Numbered from the stretch's first letter, positions 19,725 through 32,330 are shown. The stretch: 64,000 bases of DNA from Ephemerocybe angulata (GCA_013368325.1 JAACJK010000167.1:1-64000); one strand, 5' to 3'. Notes: generated from the letters alone by a model not told the origin. Made by a program: numbers and translations.

Positions 19725-22639
19725 CTAATCATCATCATCATCATCGTCGTCTCCCCTCCCAGGCCTAAACAGCGCCAAGAGATCATCCATCCCCAACCTC
19801 ATGTTCTTGATCTTGTCCCCGCTCAACGCAGCATTCGCCAGCTCCCTCTTCTTCTCCTGGAGCTCCAAGATCCGATCCTCTACCGTGCCATCGACCTTCA
19901 ACTTGTAGATCCAGACGTCCTTCGTCTGCCCGTACCGATGGGCTCGGTCGAACGCTTGGTCCTCTAGCGCAGGATTCCACCACATGTCTACCAAGATAAC
20001 ATTGTTGCAGGCGGTGAGGTTGAGGCCGGTCGAACCAGCTTTGAAGGAGATGAGGATCACTTTGACCTTCGGGTCGGTCTTGATGGCGTTGAGGGAGACC
20101 TCGCGCTCAGCCGTCTTCATCGAACCGTCAACTATTTGGCCGCCGCAACATCAGCCTTGATTCGGGACTGTAGAAAGAGAGCTGAAGACACGTACATCGA
20201 ACATACCGCACCCTTTCGTCTTCCAGGAACGGCTCAATAAGATCCAGCATACTCGTAAACTGCGAGAAGATGATCGTCTTCTCATTCCCTTCTCTTTCCT
20301 CGATTTCTCTCAGGATAGAGATCATCTTTCGGATCTTCGCGCTGGTGGGACGCTCGAGCTCTGCAAGCCGGGCCTCTTTGGCGAGGGGTACGCATGAGGT
20401 GCAATGTGTCTTCCAATCGCCCTGCCCAGTATTTGTGGAGTCCAGCCTAGAAGGGGACAGGTTAGGGAGACGGAAAAGTGATTGCAATCTGGCTGAGTAC
20501 ATACACAGTCGTACACATCTGGCATTTGCGAATGACAGCGAGCTGGCCGAAGGCAGCAACGAGGTCGTCGGGGTCTTCACCACCTTCCTTGGCAGGCGTC
20601 GACTCGATAGCATCAGAATCTTTCTTGAAGTCTTTCGACACCAATAAAGGATGATTGCACGCTGGTAAACACAAGCCAGTCAGTCGACCATCGCTCGACG
20701 TTAAAGAGAGAATGTAAGCACCTTGTCTCAACCTGAGAAGCAACAATAACACGCTCATATACGCTCCTCCACCCTTGCCATTCGCGTCCTTCATCAGCTT
20801 ATCCAAAACAGTCTCCATCTTCGTTTCAAGGCTCTCGTAGAAGTTCTTCTCGTGCGCATCGAATGGACAAGGCACCACCTCCACTGTCCTCTTGGGCAAC
20901 TCGATCAGTACCTTTCCGTTCAAAGTATCGTTCTTCCTTCTCCTCAACATGATGTTCTTCAGGACGACCTGAAGACGCTTCATTGCGCGTCCAGCACCAC
21001 GCCCGGAGGATATCGGTTTGCCGATGTCGACATTGAAGCGGTTCGCGTCGGAATAGGGCTTGATGCGGAGGAACTTGAAAAGAGACTGGACTTCGGAGAC
21101 GTTGTTTTGCATAGGCGTGCCCGTAAGACACCACCTGTACTTTGCCTCGAGTTCGCAACAGGATGTGGCGGCTTTGGTTTTGGCATTCTTGATTGTGTGC
21201 GCTTCGTCAAGAACAATGCGCCACCACCGAATACCGAACAAAGCACATTTCTTCGCGGGAGCCTTGCGGCTCTTTGCCTTCAGTTTGGCTGCGAAGTTGT
21301 CGCTTTCGGAGTCAGAATCGCTCGAATAGTCGCGCGACTTCTTCTTCTTCAAGGTGGCCTGTTTGGATTCGTCTTTGGCTGAGGGCGTATAGTTATCGTA
21401 CTCAGACTTGACGGTATCGTATGTCGTCACGACAATATGGTTGTTGCGAAGGGCAGCAGGATCTGAAGGAAGTTTTAATTAGGTGATTAAAGCACGGATG
21501 GGATGGGTGCATGCATACCTGTCGTCCTGTTTGGACCTTGATGTTTTACGACTCGCAACTTTGTCATCTTCTCGACTTCCGACTTCCATTGGTCAACAAC
21601 GGAAAGAGGACAGACAACCCTAAGTCAAAAGGTTAGTCTGATCCTAGAAGCAATACCGTCAGAAGAAGTGCTCACAAAGTACATCCACTCCACCCATCCT
21701 CCCTGTCTGATTGATGCGGCTTGCCCTCCACGATTCTTGTCAGCGTCTGAATCGTCTTTCCAAGTCTACGCGAGGGTTAGTATGCCGATCGTACTTTGTA
21801 CATAGAAGCAATTGGCAACATACCCCATGTCATCAGCCAAAATCCCGCCTGCCTTCTTCCCAGTCTCCCTTTCTTTCATCCACGCCCTCCCGACAATCTG
21901 ATGTGCCAACAAGGTTATACCGTCCTTGAAGCCTGGCACAATCGCGTCCTCCATGTCAACATCAACCTCCACGTCCTGGTTCATCGCGTTGCCCATCAGG
22001 TCTCTCAGCTCCTTTTCCGTCTCTGCAGAGGTGTACACCCTGTAATCATCTTGGAAGTTCGGGACGGGAATTTCCTCTGCATCCTTGTCCTTAGACGACG
22101 ATGAAGAGGAAGAAGAGGCGGCGGGTGTTGGTACTTGGGAGGGCTTGGGAGGTCCAAGCTTTAGAAAACCTGGTTGAATGAATGGCGCTCGGGCTCCGTT
22201 CGTCGGTTGCAAAGGACGTGTGCCTGGAGCATTCAGGGCGGTCTTGATGCTGATCATTTTGTCAATAGATGAATTAAGACAGGAGGTGGTCAGACTAACG
22301 TGTTGGGAACCACTTGTGGCTCGTCGTCGTCAGACGAAATCTCAATTGGCGGAGGGTTGCGCATCTGGTTGGGCATTGGGCGTCGGGGTGCAGATGCAAT
22401 CTGAGACGATTCTGAGCTCGTCGATCCGACAGACTGTCCACAGGTTGGGTCAGCAAAAGTGCCCTGTATGGAGCCAAGTTCCTGTTTACTCACAATCACG
22501 TCTCTGTGTCTTTGCGCAAGGCGGTTGTCCTGCTGAAGTGTAAAGAAGCGTGGATCTTCTGCTAATTGACGTCGACTGTATATCCAATATTCAGGATTAG
22601 AACAGGGAAGGTGCATGGGATGGCGTACCGGGCCTCCAT
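19725..22639 (-). CDS. SNF2-family DNA-dependent ATPase (ULS1/Rad5-16-like)
   Basis: Minus strand. Start at 22639 (MEAR), spliced by a clean 55-nt intron to RRQLAEDPRFFTLQQDNRL. The N-terminus is disordered with PPPIEISSDDDEP, a weak SUMO-binding-like acidic motif. SNF2 motifs in order: I DDMGLGKT (split by an intron after G), Ia VVCPLSVVDQW, II DEAHTIKN, III LTGTPMQNN, IV-V IIFSQFTSMLDLIEPFL and SFKAGSTGLNL, VI FDRAHRYGQT. Between the helicase lobes are only a CQMC and a CTSC pair, a shrunken remnant where ULS1/Rad5 proteins carry a RING finger. The C-terminus is poly-Asp encoded by a trinucleotide run (19728-19755). Likely role: ATP-driven DNA translocation or nucleosome/protein remodelling in the nucleus. 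Diverges from the dioxygenase gene across about 290 bases. Confidence 0.88.
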
Positions 22640-22929
22640 CAACTTCGTGGGGTTCAGGGACTCACGTCGTGTTCGTGTTCAAGTGTTGGTTGGGGTGAAA
22701 GGCTAATTGGCCGCTCGACAACGCGTTAATTGAAGTAGATCACGAGGTCATGTTGAATCAAGGGATCACGGGCATTGCCGATGCGGGCTTTAGATTAGAT
22801 TAGATCGGAACATTTGGCTTTCGGCAAAGCTCCTGTCTTCTTCCGAATTCATGTGCATCCGAGTCCAGGTCCGTGTTCTGGAGAGCGTAACCAAAGACCC
22901 ATGTGCATCCAGATCTCTCGCTGACGGCC

Positions 22930-24308
22930 ATGCTTAGATATTCCAAACTTCGCCCCCTGCTCAACCCGAGGAGGAATGGAGCCGTACGGACTTGGACATC
23001 GGTGACGACGACGAAGGACTCCCTGGTCGTTGAAGCACTGGACAACACGGCCTTTCCCTACGTCTGGCTGCGCGACTCATGCCAAGCATCACCGGATAGT
23101 ATCCATCCGTCTACGAAGCAGAAGATGCATCGCACCTCTGATATCCCACTCGACATACGTCCGAAGGATCTCTCCGAGGGCCAAACGATCCCGCTGAACA
23201 ACCCCACGCCGGGTGTCAAGGTCGTACCGGAGGGCATCGAGATTGTCTGGAACACTGGTCACAAGTCATTGTTCTCCAAAAACTTCCTGCGGACACACTC
23301 GTCACCCAAAACACTGCACGCGTCGCACTTCTCTGAATACACCTCCCCCACATCGTGGACATCTTCGTCCATCGTGAATTCACCCAACCTCTACGTGTCC
23401 TACGCCTCTCTGAACGAGCCGAAAGGCTTGGTCGAAGCTATGACCCAGCTTCTCAAGTATGGATTGGTGTTTGTATCTGGCGTGCCTACAGCACACAAGA
23501 CCAACGAGAGCTGTGAGCTCAGAACACTTGGTGAGAAGTTTGGGGAGATCCGGAATACCTTCTACGGTGAACTATGGAACGTGATTAATATTGCGAATAG
23601 CAAGAACATTGCATACACCAACCTGGATCTAGGCTTACACATGGACCTTTTGTGAGCCTTCCCCTACTGTTTTTGAAGTGCTCATTGATACGATTTTCAT
23701 CTAGGTACTTCCACCACCCACCCCGCTTCCAGGCCCTCCACTGCCTCCGTAACCGGGTAGTCGGTGGGACAAGCATCTTCGTCGATGCACTGCACGCTTC
23801 CCGAGCACTCTTCCACTCGAACCGCGCACATTTTGATGTTCTGACCAAGGCGCCGGTCGCTTTTCAATACGTGAACGATGGACACCACCTTTACAAGCAA
23901 CACCCCACAATCCAACTCGAGGATCCGTCTGCAGCACCGCCTAAAGACTCGTCCATTCCCCCAGCTATCTCGTATATCAACTACTCCCCGCCCTTCCAAG
24001 GGCCTCTACCCGTCGATACCCCCAAGGAATTCTACCCCGCCCTCCAAGAATTTGCGAATATTCTGAACGACCCGCAGAATACTTTCTCGTACACGCTGAA
24101 GGAGGGCGACTGTGTCTTGTTTGACAACCGCCGCGTCCTGCACGCTCGGACTGCATTTGAGGAGAAACCAGAAGGGGAAAGGGAGGAGGGGATCTTGTTT
24201 GGTGAGTGTGCAGACAGGACAAATAGGTGGCTCAAGGGGTGTTACTTAGAGGCGGATGCTGTGAGTGATAGGATGAGGATTGGGAGGACGCGGCTGGGTG
24301 CCGCCTGA
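22930..24308 (+). CDS. Gamma-butyrobetaine hydroxylase/trimethyllysine dioxygenase-like Fe(II)/2-oxoglutarate enzyme
   Basis: Two exons joined by a 49-nt intron (about 23653-23704, GTGAGC...CTAG). The N-terminus MLRYSKLRPLLNPRRNGAVR is basic and looks like a mitochondrial presequence; an in-frame ATG at 22903 is the alternative start. The GBBH-type N-domain shows FPYVWLRDSCQ. The TauD-like core has AYTNLDLGLHMDLLYFHHPP, where HMD supplies His and Asp ligands of iron, and VLFDNRRVLHARTAF, with the distal His and the 2-oxoglutarate Arg region. About 440 residues, normal for the family. Known family reactions are the two hydroxylations of carnitine synthesis; which one this enzyme does, or whether it acts elsewhere, cannot be told from sequence. 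Confidence 0.85.
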
Positions 24309-24328
24309 ATTTAGGATATGTCGAATGT

Positions 24329-24613
24329 TTACAAACTATCCTTCCAATTCTTAAATACGAGGGCTGCATATAGCCCACTGATTATGAGTAGTGAATACCC
24401 GAAGTACTTCGGCTTCTTCCTGGAAGAGCGGGGCCGGGGGTCGTCGCAAGGCATTCCGTTGATTCCGTTGAGCGTCCCGTTTGATGCCCCTACCTCCGAC
24501 CGTGCATACCTTCTCCACGCCCAGTATGCGTGCAGCGTCGTCTCGTTCCACGACTTAGAAGACGCGTCAACCTGTTCAATATCTTGAAGTAGGACAGTTC
24601 TGGGGAAGCACAA
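24329..24613 (-). CDS. Possible terminal exon of a small tail-anchored protein
   Basis: A minus-strand frame ends PKYFGYSLLIISGLYAALVF plus KNWKDSL, a single hydrophobic segment with a short charged tail, as in tail-anchored membrane proteins. The frame has no ATG at its 5' end, so an upstream exon would be needed; an AT/GTAAGA donor exists further upstream near 24695. The gene would converge on the dioxygenase and overlap the 5' region of the next plus-strand gene. Unrecognised; could be chance. Confidence 0.3.
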   Translation of the reverse strand: MCFPRTVLLQDIEQVDASSKSWNETTLHAYWAWRRYARSEVGASNGTLNGINGMPCDDPRPRSSRKKPKYFGYSLLIISGLYAALVFKNWKDSL

Positions 24614-24801
24614 TCTCTGCGCCTCGAAGATTGTGAGTGGAAGAAGGAATGAGTCTATTTCAAACTGGTCTTGGCTAACCGCTACTTCTTACATGTTCCA
24701 CACGCACAGACCAAGGCTCAACGGGCAGTAGGCTTTTCAGACCAGGGCCAATTCAGCTAGCCTCCTCTACACTAGAGAAGGCTGCCCAAGAAGGCCGCTC
24801 G

Positions 24802-26619
24802 ATGACGCGCTTTCTCACCCGTCTCGATCCTAGTCGGTATTGCGAACGACTGCAACCGGCAGTCTCCTCCTTAGCGTCCACCATCCACTTTACACCAGGC
24901 ATAAACACACCCTCGAGGCACATACAGCTTGGTGAGAGTGGTGTGACTATGGGCAGGGGACTTGCTTTCATGTATTGACGGATGCTCGTGTTTCCGCTTC
25001 CAGGCTTACCGTTGCACGGGTCGCGGTCGCAATCGTCCAACGCTTCTCGGTCGTCTACCCCGGTGTTTCACCCGATATCTTCTTGTCCGTCCCACCAACG
25101 CAATCCTCGTGCGACGGTACCCACCACTATACCTCAGGCTACCCTCCTCACCCGTTCCTACCACTCAACAATGACGACTCGGTCGACAAGTGTCACTCCA
25201 GGGGTTTCGACGGCCACGACCTCCACAGGTGGGCCTGCGTCCGCAGGCTCTAGCTCTGGAGACCCCGAACGACCCACACCACAGTTCGAGGTATCGCCGG
25301 TTCCGCCAAATCCGTTGGGAGAAGGACGTTGGATCCGGACGGCCGCAGCTCTCATCATTGGGTGCGCAGGCCCGTTCACTTAGACTCGCTTTAGGGAATT
25401 GGGTTACTGAGATGGAAATGACGCGAATAGGGACGAGATTCTGAATGGGAAGACTCTGGACTCAAACTCGCATGTGTTTGCACAGTTCTGCTTCCAGCAT
25501 GGGATAGATTTGTGCGTTTATTTCTTGCTATGTAAGTGCCGTGGGGTGCCATTTGACTCACTCCGAGGGTAGGAAACGAATCGAGGTCATTCCGGATGTC
25601 GAGGACGAGATGTACGTTCTACGCATGCACTTACACTATGCCTTGTATCTGACAGCGGTTCACCAGAATCGAGGCAGCGAGACGGTTGAGTAGCAATCAC
25701 GACCTGGTGGTGACGAGCGGCGGCATTGGTCCTACCCATGATGGTACTTGCACGATTACCTTTCTTCATGGTAGCTTAGCTAACCTCACGCAGACATAAC
25801 CTACGCCTCCCTAGCCAAGGCTTTCAACACGACACTCGTCCACCACGACGAAACGATCCGCCGAATGAAGATCATGAACAAACACCGCAAGTGGGCAACG
25901 CTGCAAACTCCCGAGCAGAAAGAAGCGACGCTGCGAATGGCCCTGTTCCCCGCGAATGCGGAGGTTATCTTCGTCGATCCTGAAATTTGGGTGGTATGTG
26001 TGTTCCGCTGATATTAACGTCGGGTACTGATGTGTTCCCGTACCAGCCTGTTGTAAGGTTAGGAGGAAAGCTTTGCGTGTTCCCTGGTGTCCCCGGACTA
26101 TTCCAGAGGATGATTAAGTCCTTGGCGAACTTCATCCCACTACCGCCAAAGTCAGAGAGACCGCGGCGGATACAGATCTTCACCGAGTACGTCGACCATC
26201 CCGAGGCAAACGCTGCAATGCATGATTCACGTTTAACTCCTAACCCCGTCTTTCCTAGTCGTGCTGAATCTCTCATTGCACCGTACCTGACGAAGCTGCA
26301 AGCACGCTTACGCCCACACAACATCCAAGTAGGGTCTTATCCAATCCTGTACAAAGGCGTTTTCGTCAGCCTCATTGGAAAGGAGGCTCCGGCGACAGCG
26401 CCGGGAAATGCTGAACCGATGGAGCGGGTGCGGCTCGCTGATATTGCGAAGGAAGTTGAGCGTGAAATTGGGGGTCGCATTCTGAGTGAGGAGGAGGTCG
26501 CAGAGCATAAAAAGCAGGCTGATGGGTTGAGCACTAAGTGGAAGGAGGCGAAGGCGTCTTCTCCGTTGGATTCAAAGGAGGGAAACCACGGAACGGTCGG
26601 TCTGAAAGCCAAGTTTTGA
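24802..26619 (+). CDS. Molybdopterin-binding (MoCF/CinA-like) domain protein
   Basis: Probable start at 24802 (MTRFLTRLDPSRYCERLQP), spliced at CTTG/GTGAGA to the acceptor before GLPLHGSRSQSS. The Ser/Thr/Arg-rich leader ends LLTRSYHSTM, very like a cleaved mitochondrial presequence. Later exons give the MoCF fold: AALIIGDEILNGKTLDSNS, the signature VVTSGGIGPTHDDITYASLA, FPGVPGLFQRM and a C-terminal domain (TKLQARLRPHNIQVGSYPI, VEREIGGRILSEEEV). Relatives include the N-terminal domain of human FLAD1 and bacterial CinA, which bind pterin or nucleotide. A separate FAD synthetase domain is absent, so the reaction is uncertain. The first exon is the least sure part; the ATG near 25170 is an alternative. 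Confidence 0.8.
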
Positions 26620-27039
26620 ACGGTGTCATTTTCCGCTATTATCCTACGCTCCATATTTCAATACCATTGCTTTTCATCGTTACTCTCTTTCCCTCTTCAG
26701 GGGGAAGAGCGCCTACGAATCAACTACGAATGTGGGGTCAGCTTCCGCTGCGCACGTGGGCCAAACACGATCAAACTGATTTTCGCCGAAGAGCCGCTGG
26801 TCCGATCTTTGCTGTCATTCCCCACACTCTGTCCTCTTTCGCCCCTTCGTCGTCGTTCCTGTCGTCCTCGTCGTCTGAAACGTTGTCGAGGGCTCTGTCG
26901 CGCTGTCGATCCTTGTCCTGGAAGAACACCACCTTCTACCGAAAGAAACTCATATCGCCTAGCTCGCTACGTAAATTGGTAGGTGGTCTTGGCCTCTAAT
27001 GGTTAAACACAGTACCGACCACCGTTATTGGGCAGAACG
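26620..27039. other. Spacer
   Basis: T/C-rich sequence downstream of the MoCF gene, likely its 3' UTR and the promoter of the next gene. No supported reading frame. Confidence 0.4.
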
Positions 27040-27964
27040 ATGTTTAATCTGATTAGGAGGATCTCATATGGCGTTATTCCACGACCGGACCGACCTTGGG
27101 AAGAGGACGGTGAGTAACTCAATTGTGAACGTCTGTTAAGGAACGCCGTCAGACCCCTTTTCATATTGGGAGGGCAGCTTGACGTATCCTGCAGCTTTCA
27201 CGCTAAATGAACGCGTCTCTGACAGTCTTTGCTTTCACAATGCCTCTCGATCCACGCCCTTCTGCCGCTACACGCTTTTCCTCCCTCTCTTCCCTCGATT
27301 TGCTCGCCCCGTCGCATCTGGCGCGCTCCCATGATCGGCATAATCTCGCGTATACCGCCCACCAGCTACGTCGAACGCTCCTGCACCCAGGAGGAAACGC
27401 CGACTGAGCTCGACGGAACGCGACGTACGCGATGAGTCCGAGGAGGCTTCTCGTGGCAAGAAGGCGCGGAGTGGCAGCCAGTCCCCCGAGACGGACAACC
27501 AGGAGGACCGGGAGACGCCTCTGCCCCAGCCAGAGGCGGAGACGACGGAAGTGAAGGAGGTCACACAGGGGGTGAAGGAGGTCGTGCTCGATGGTGAGCC
27601 GTCTGAGACGCCCTCAAATGAGGTGGTAGCAGAGGCCTCGACTTCTGGTGAGGACAGTGCTGTCGCTCCTGAGAGTGTTCCTCTACCAGAAGACGGCAAT
27701 GTAGACGATGATCTAGCCGATGCACCGTCGTCGCCCGCAGGCTCCGAAGATGAGATCGAGGCTCCAGAGGAAGCGAAGGAGGGAGAAGCTGAAGGTGTGG
27801 AAAGTGTGTCTTCGGAATCGAAGGCTGAACACCACGCTGCCACGCCTGAAGATGGCGAGGCTGCAGTGCAGAAGAAGGACACCACCGGGATCGAAGAACC
27901 CACATCCACCGATGGCGCCGAGGAACCTCAAGGGAAAGAGCAGCAGTCCTCAGCAAGCGAGTGA
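27040..27964 (+). CDS. Acidic, intrinsically disordered hypothetical protein
   Basis: Exon 1 (27040-27109) encodes MFNLIRRISYGVIPRPDRPW plus EED. A 256-base intron (GTGAGT at 27110 to CACCAG at 27365), longer than most here, joins in phase to ATSNAPAPRRKRRLSSTERD. The rest is Glu/Ser/Thr/Val-rich, ending KEQQSSASE at 27964, about 225 residues. The RRKRRLSS block could serve as a nuclear localisation signal. The N-terminal PRPDRPW stretch looks conserved rather than random, but I cannot name the family. The long antisense frame over the same stretch is a compositional shadow. Confidence 0.6.
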
Positions 27965-28229
27965 AACTGGAAAACCCTAGCTAACGTGGACTCCGTGCGC
28001 AACCTTCCGATCTTTATTATGTCTGTATCTTCTTGACTGGCCCTGGTAATCACCTTGTATGTTCTATTATACCCACATAGCTTGGCTCACTATTGGATTA
28101 TATGTTATCTATTCCCCCATAACGATCTCCCTTCTATTCCCGTGTTGCCTTTGCTTTCCTCACACTTTCACAACACGACCTCGCTCTTTCCTTCTTTTCT
28201 GCTTCCCTCCCAATGTACGTCTACTGCAG

Positions 28230-28544
28230 TGTTGCCCGATTATAGTGGACTTGAGTCCTTATACATGTCAAGGACACATTCGCTTAACTTACTACTCACA
28301 TTTAGTGGTTCCGGCAAGCTGTTCGAGGTGTGCATTTCATTCATTCTCGTCAATGAAACGACACTAATAACATTATGATATGTCCTATCCACAGGTTCGA
28401 AACATATATGACAGAATGAGCATGTCGAAGAATAGTGTTGTGCTGCGGCTGCAGGCGCAGCATAATGATAAGGGTTCCGGAAACGCACATCGCTCCAGGC
28501 TACGATCGCGCGCGCATGATTCGGAATGCGTGTCGTCCAACTGA
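28230..28544 (+). CDS. Possible short spliced frame (3' end only)
   Basis: Three exon candidates keep phase across two introns: LPDYSGLESLY (from CTGCAG at 28229), then GSGKLFE (after CATTTAG), then VRNIYDRMSMSKNSVVLRLQ (after CCACAG near 28395), ending at TGA 28542-28544. Donor (GTCAAG, GTGTGC) and acceptor sites are acceptable, but no convincing 5' exon with an ATG was found. Unrecognised. Confidence 0.25.
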
Positions 28545-29908
28545 AGCGTTATTGAAGCTGTCAGTACGCAACGACTCCGAATTATCGAAGAGGTCCTCCC
28601 CAAGCGCTCAAGTCACCCAGGTTCCGCACCGGTTTCAATGAATGACCAGTCCATAACGACGAGCCTCATAGGATCCAATTCAAAGGAATTGGCAATAGTC
28701 GGTTTTTGGATGGAACTCGGGGCTAAGTGCAGCGCGGATGCGATGGTGGCGTGACCCACCTCGAGGCAACCACGATGCACTCGACCTCGACGCTGATCGT
28801 TCACACAGGTGCACATTCTAATGTAGACTGCAGTATCATAATGGGACAAGACCTTGGAGATAAGCAGAAGGGAAGCGAAGTTCCCTTGGGGTCGTGAATT
28901 CGGTGGGGCTGTTAGGGGGTTGCGTTCCAGGTGCACCTTGGCGGGGTGTTAGCATCGTGAGTACCCCCTGTGCCATCTACTATTTTCATTCGACCGTGAA
29001 CCGAATAGGACCTAGAATGTTGGATCTGAAGGTTTCTCTACCACAAGACTGTCACGGAATACGCAAGCAGGACTCAGAGAATTAAGCACCGGCAATATAA
29101 TCTAATCTCGCCTGGCGATAACCTGAAGGCTTTTACGACGCCGGTTACATCATCTGCATACTATATCACAAGGTATGTACATATGTTCTTCCCATCTCCT
29201 TGCAAGAAATGAAACGATTAGACTTGGAAGTTGCGTTCAGACTGCCGGGAGAATTACTCTTGAGTGCACCATCAAGGCATCTCCAACCCTAAAATACGGA
29301 CCGATTCCCACAAGCCCGCGAAGCGCCAACAGAGCTTGTTTGTTACCCCCACTTCCTTTGATAAAGCTTAACCGAGGCTCTTTGTACCGCAGCAAACTGT
29401 GCACACGATGAACAAAGCAGGAGATATCGTTCGATAACAGTCGGTGGGGTTGTCGGCTATCGCAGGACATGGGTAATGGTTGCAGGTCAAGTGCGCGAAC
29501 ACGAGGCCTGATGAGGCGAACGTGGTTTGGGGTGTCGGGATTGTGGACGGAAACACGCTGCAAAAGCGATGATGATTGATCCATTAACGGGTGAATGAAA
29601 CCTTCTGGATTGTTGGAGTCGACCTAGATGACTCTTGCAGCGTGTGGTATATAGTTCGTGCTGTATACGCCGTGTTTGTTTTGACTTTCCCTCCCTCCGC
29701 AGACTCTCCCGTGTGCACGCGTTGTGTCGTCTGTAGGACATCATCATAACCGTGTGTCTATCGCCGAGCCTGCTGCTATATAGTGGTCGTCGGATTGTGC
29801 AGACAGTGACGGTGCTGGTGCGTACTATTGCTCTACACCTCAGCTACCCTATCTGACCTTGTTTTGCTTTGACAATAGCACCGGCTCTAGAGCAATACCC
29901 CTATCGAT
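28545..29908. other. Long intergenic region
   Basis: No supported gene on either strand. Short frames of 60-115 codons are present but lack start context, splice pairs or recognisable motifs. A TATA-like ctatatag near 29774 lies about 135 bases before the next start and may belong to that gene's promoter. Confidence 0.45.
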
Positions 29909-32330
29909 ATGCTTCGCTTCTTGTCTGGTTGGGGTCCGTCGCGCAAGTCCTCGAAGAGAGAAAACCTCGACGACGAGCTAAACCAGACTCTTCCTTACTC
30001 TGCCGCGCGAACCACCTCGAGCAGGAGCTACAAGACATCACCTTCGCAGATTAGCATCAGCGCCCCTATCCCTCGGTCTTCGACGTCACTCACTGGATAT
30101 GATAACCCATACCTTAGCGCGAGTGGTAGCGGAAACAACGACGTATACCAATTCCGTCAACCGAGTTCCAGCCTTACTCGACTCGGAGCGTCCCTGAACC
30201 CCGCGTCCTCTTCCTCCACCAGCGTCGGACGCGCGAGCTACGGCGCAAAGTCCCATCACGCCTTCCCCTATCACCTTCCTTCGCCTCCACTCTCCGATGG
30301 AGGCTCCGAACTTGCATCAAGTATTAACGATGGCCCGCTGCCTGCAGTCATCCGGATAGAGACTGATGGGCTGCAGTCGAGGAAGTCGAAGCCGGATTCA
30401 CGCGGCATGCCATCTCCCCCCAGCGCCCACTCCGAAGCAGCCTCAAGCCCAGGGACACGCGCAGCAGCGCCCTCGAAGCCGGTGCCGGTGCGCAGGACGG
30501 TGTCTTCGCCGCCCACGCCTACAACACCCTATCACAGCTCCCCAGCCGAGTCGTCTTCCTCGCCCTCGTCCTCGGAATTAACGCCCACGTTCGGCGCGCC
30601 GACTTCCAGCGCGCATCTGCATAATACACTTCCTGGAAGGGTGAATTTGAAACTCCACACGTCGAATCATATATATTCGCAGAGTACGCAATCGTTGCCT
30701 GCGTCTTCGTCGCCAATGGGGAATGCTGCTGCGTCTGGGTCTGGGTTCCGGGGAGTGGGTATGCACAGCGACCCGTCGTTGGCGTATACGGAGGGCAACG
30801 CGGACGCGTTTGCATTTGCGTACTCGTACCCTCTGGTCAAGCAACTGTCGCCCATCGCTGAGCAGGACTATTTCTCGCCGGACTCGTTGAAGAGGCCCAA
30901 GAGCTTGCCACCGTCGGGTAGCGCGAGCAGGACAAATTCGGACAAGGAATTGAGGGAATCGGGGAGGGAGTCGCAGGCAGGGTCACTGTCGCGGGCAGGA
31001 TCGTTGACGCACAGTGGGAGTCCTATCGGTTCACAGACCTCTGAAATTACCCGTGAGTTCTCTCTCACATCCTATCCTCTTTTTCTGCGCTAACTCGTGG
31101 CGATATCTCAAAGGTCCTTCTCCGATCTACGCTTCACCCTTCATCAGTAGGCCGCTGAATAGGACTGCTTCGCAGGGTTCTTCGCGAACACATGTCTCTG
31201 CAACGTCTTCAGCGGCACGGCCGTGTTCGGCTGCGAAGTCAGATTCCACCCCTCCTGTCATTCCTCCACTGGATTTGAGGCCTTCATTTCTTGGGCCTCA
31301 CTCAAATTCACAGCCCAGTCCAACTGGATCCGGAAGAATACGAAGCAGCAAGTTCTCCAATACCTTGCCAAGCATCCTTGGGAGCATGGAGGGAGCAGAC
31401 GAGGACGATTATGATTATGCTGGAACAACGGAGTCCCTCCACGCGGAAAGTTTTGTCACAGCGAGTGATCATGACGATGGTGGTCGTCCCAGACGGGGCA
31501 ACTCTGTGAAGGATATCGAGACCGTGGACAAAGAATCGTTCCGGAGAAATGGACGCCCAGGTGGACAGCATGTCGGTGGGGGAGTGGACGCTGCGAGCGT
31601 GCGTTCTTCAAACTCGAGAGTGATGCCCCCATCTGCTTCCGAGTCGTTTATCACTAGGCGCTGGGACCGCGACGTCGCCTTGGGGCCTGGGGTACCCACA
31701 TTCCGGGCGAAGAAGCAGTGGATCAACGTTACCCCCGCATTCTGGGCGTTTTGGGTGGGATTCCTGTGTCCCTTTCTTTGGCTTGTTGGAGGGTGGCACT
31801 TTACGAACTTTGGAGAGCAACCACCTAGGCTCACGTTCTGGGAGTTCTATTTCAACACTGGGTACTGCAAGGAGCTGTTCTGTGGGAGGAGGAACAAGAA
31901 GAGGGAGATGGACCACCTGAGGAGAGAGGGGAAGAGGGTGGCGCCTCCACCGCTGCCGAGATGGGTGTCGGAGAAGCAGTCCTCGGAGCTTGGGCGGGCG
32001 AGGCTAAACGATCCCAAGAGGTCGTTGAAGGGGATATCGTTTGGATATCCATTCATTCCGCGCCCGGTCCCTGTGTACAGGGATGAGAGCTTCCTTCGGA
32101 CATTGGCTCAACGGATGGTGGGGATACTTGGAAAGCCTAACAGGATATTCGACCAGTTGTATGGGATCAGGTTGAGGGAAGTTAGGGGCCGTCCAGAGGG
32201 CCCGCGTCGGATGTTCGACCCCTGGATTCAGAGGTGTCGTTATGCATTGTGTTACGCCATGCTATTTCTTGCTATCGGACTGCTCGCTGCCTCTACGTAT
32301 CTAATTGTGTATAACACTCGCAAACTGTAG
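29909..32330 (+). CDS. Serine-rich protein with two C-terminal transmembrane segments
   Basis: Start at 29909 (MLRFLSGWGPSRKSSKRENL). The first 350 residues are Ser/Pro/Thr-rich and disordered. One short intron (C/GTGAGT at about 31050 to CTCAAAG near 31112) keeps phase into RPSPIYASPFIS. The C-terminal third is ordered. WINVTPAFWAFWVGFLCPFL forms a hydrophobic hairpin-like segment, then a Cys-containing basic loop (YCKELFCGRRNKKRE), a conserved-looking SFGYPFIPRPVPVYRD, and a last membrane helix YALCYAMLFLAIGLLAAS before the terminal YNTRKL. The layout, a long phospho-acceptor-rich cytosolic tail plus membrane anchors, suggests a regulated cell-surface or ER protein. Fungal serine-rich proteins of this shape exist, but I cannot assign a function. 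Confidence 0.75.

Noticed and set aside
20852..21382. 176-codon plus-strand frame
   Set aside because: Antisense to conserved SNF2 motifs; no start context or domain.
27268..27909. 213-codon minus-strand Ser-rich frame
   Set aside because: Mirror of the Glu-rich plus-strand gene; Ser-rich antisense is expected from that codon use.
28394..28402. tRNA B-box-like ggttcgaaa
   Set aside because: No matching A-box, acceptor stem or terminator around it; it falls at an exon candidate.
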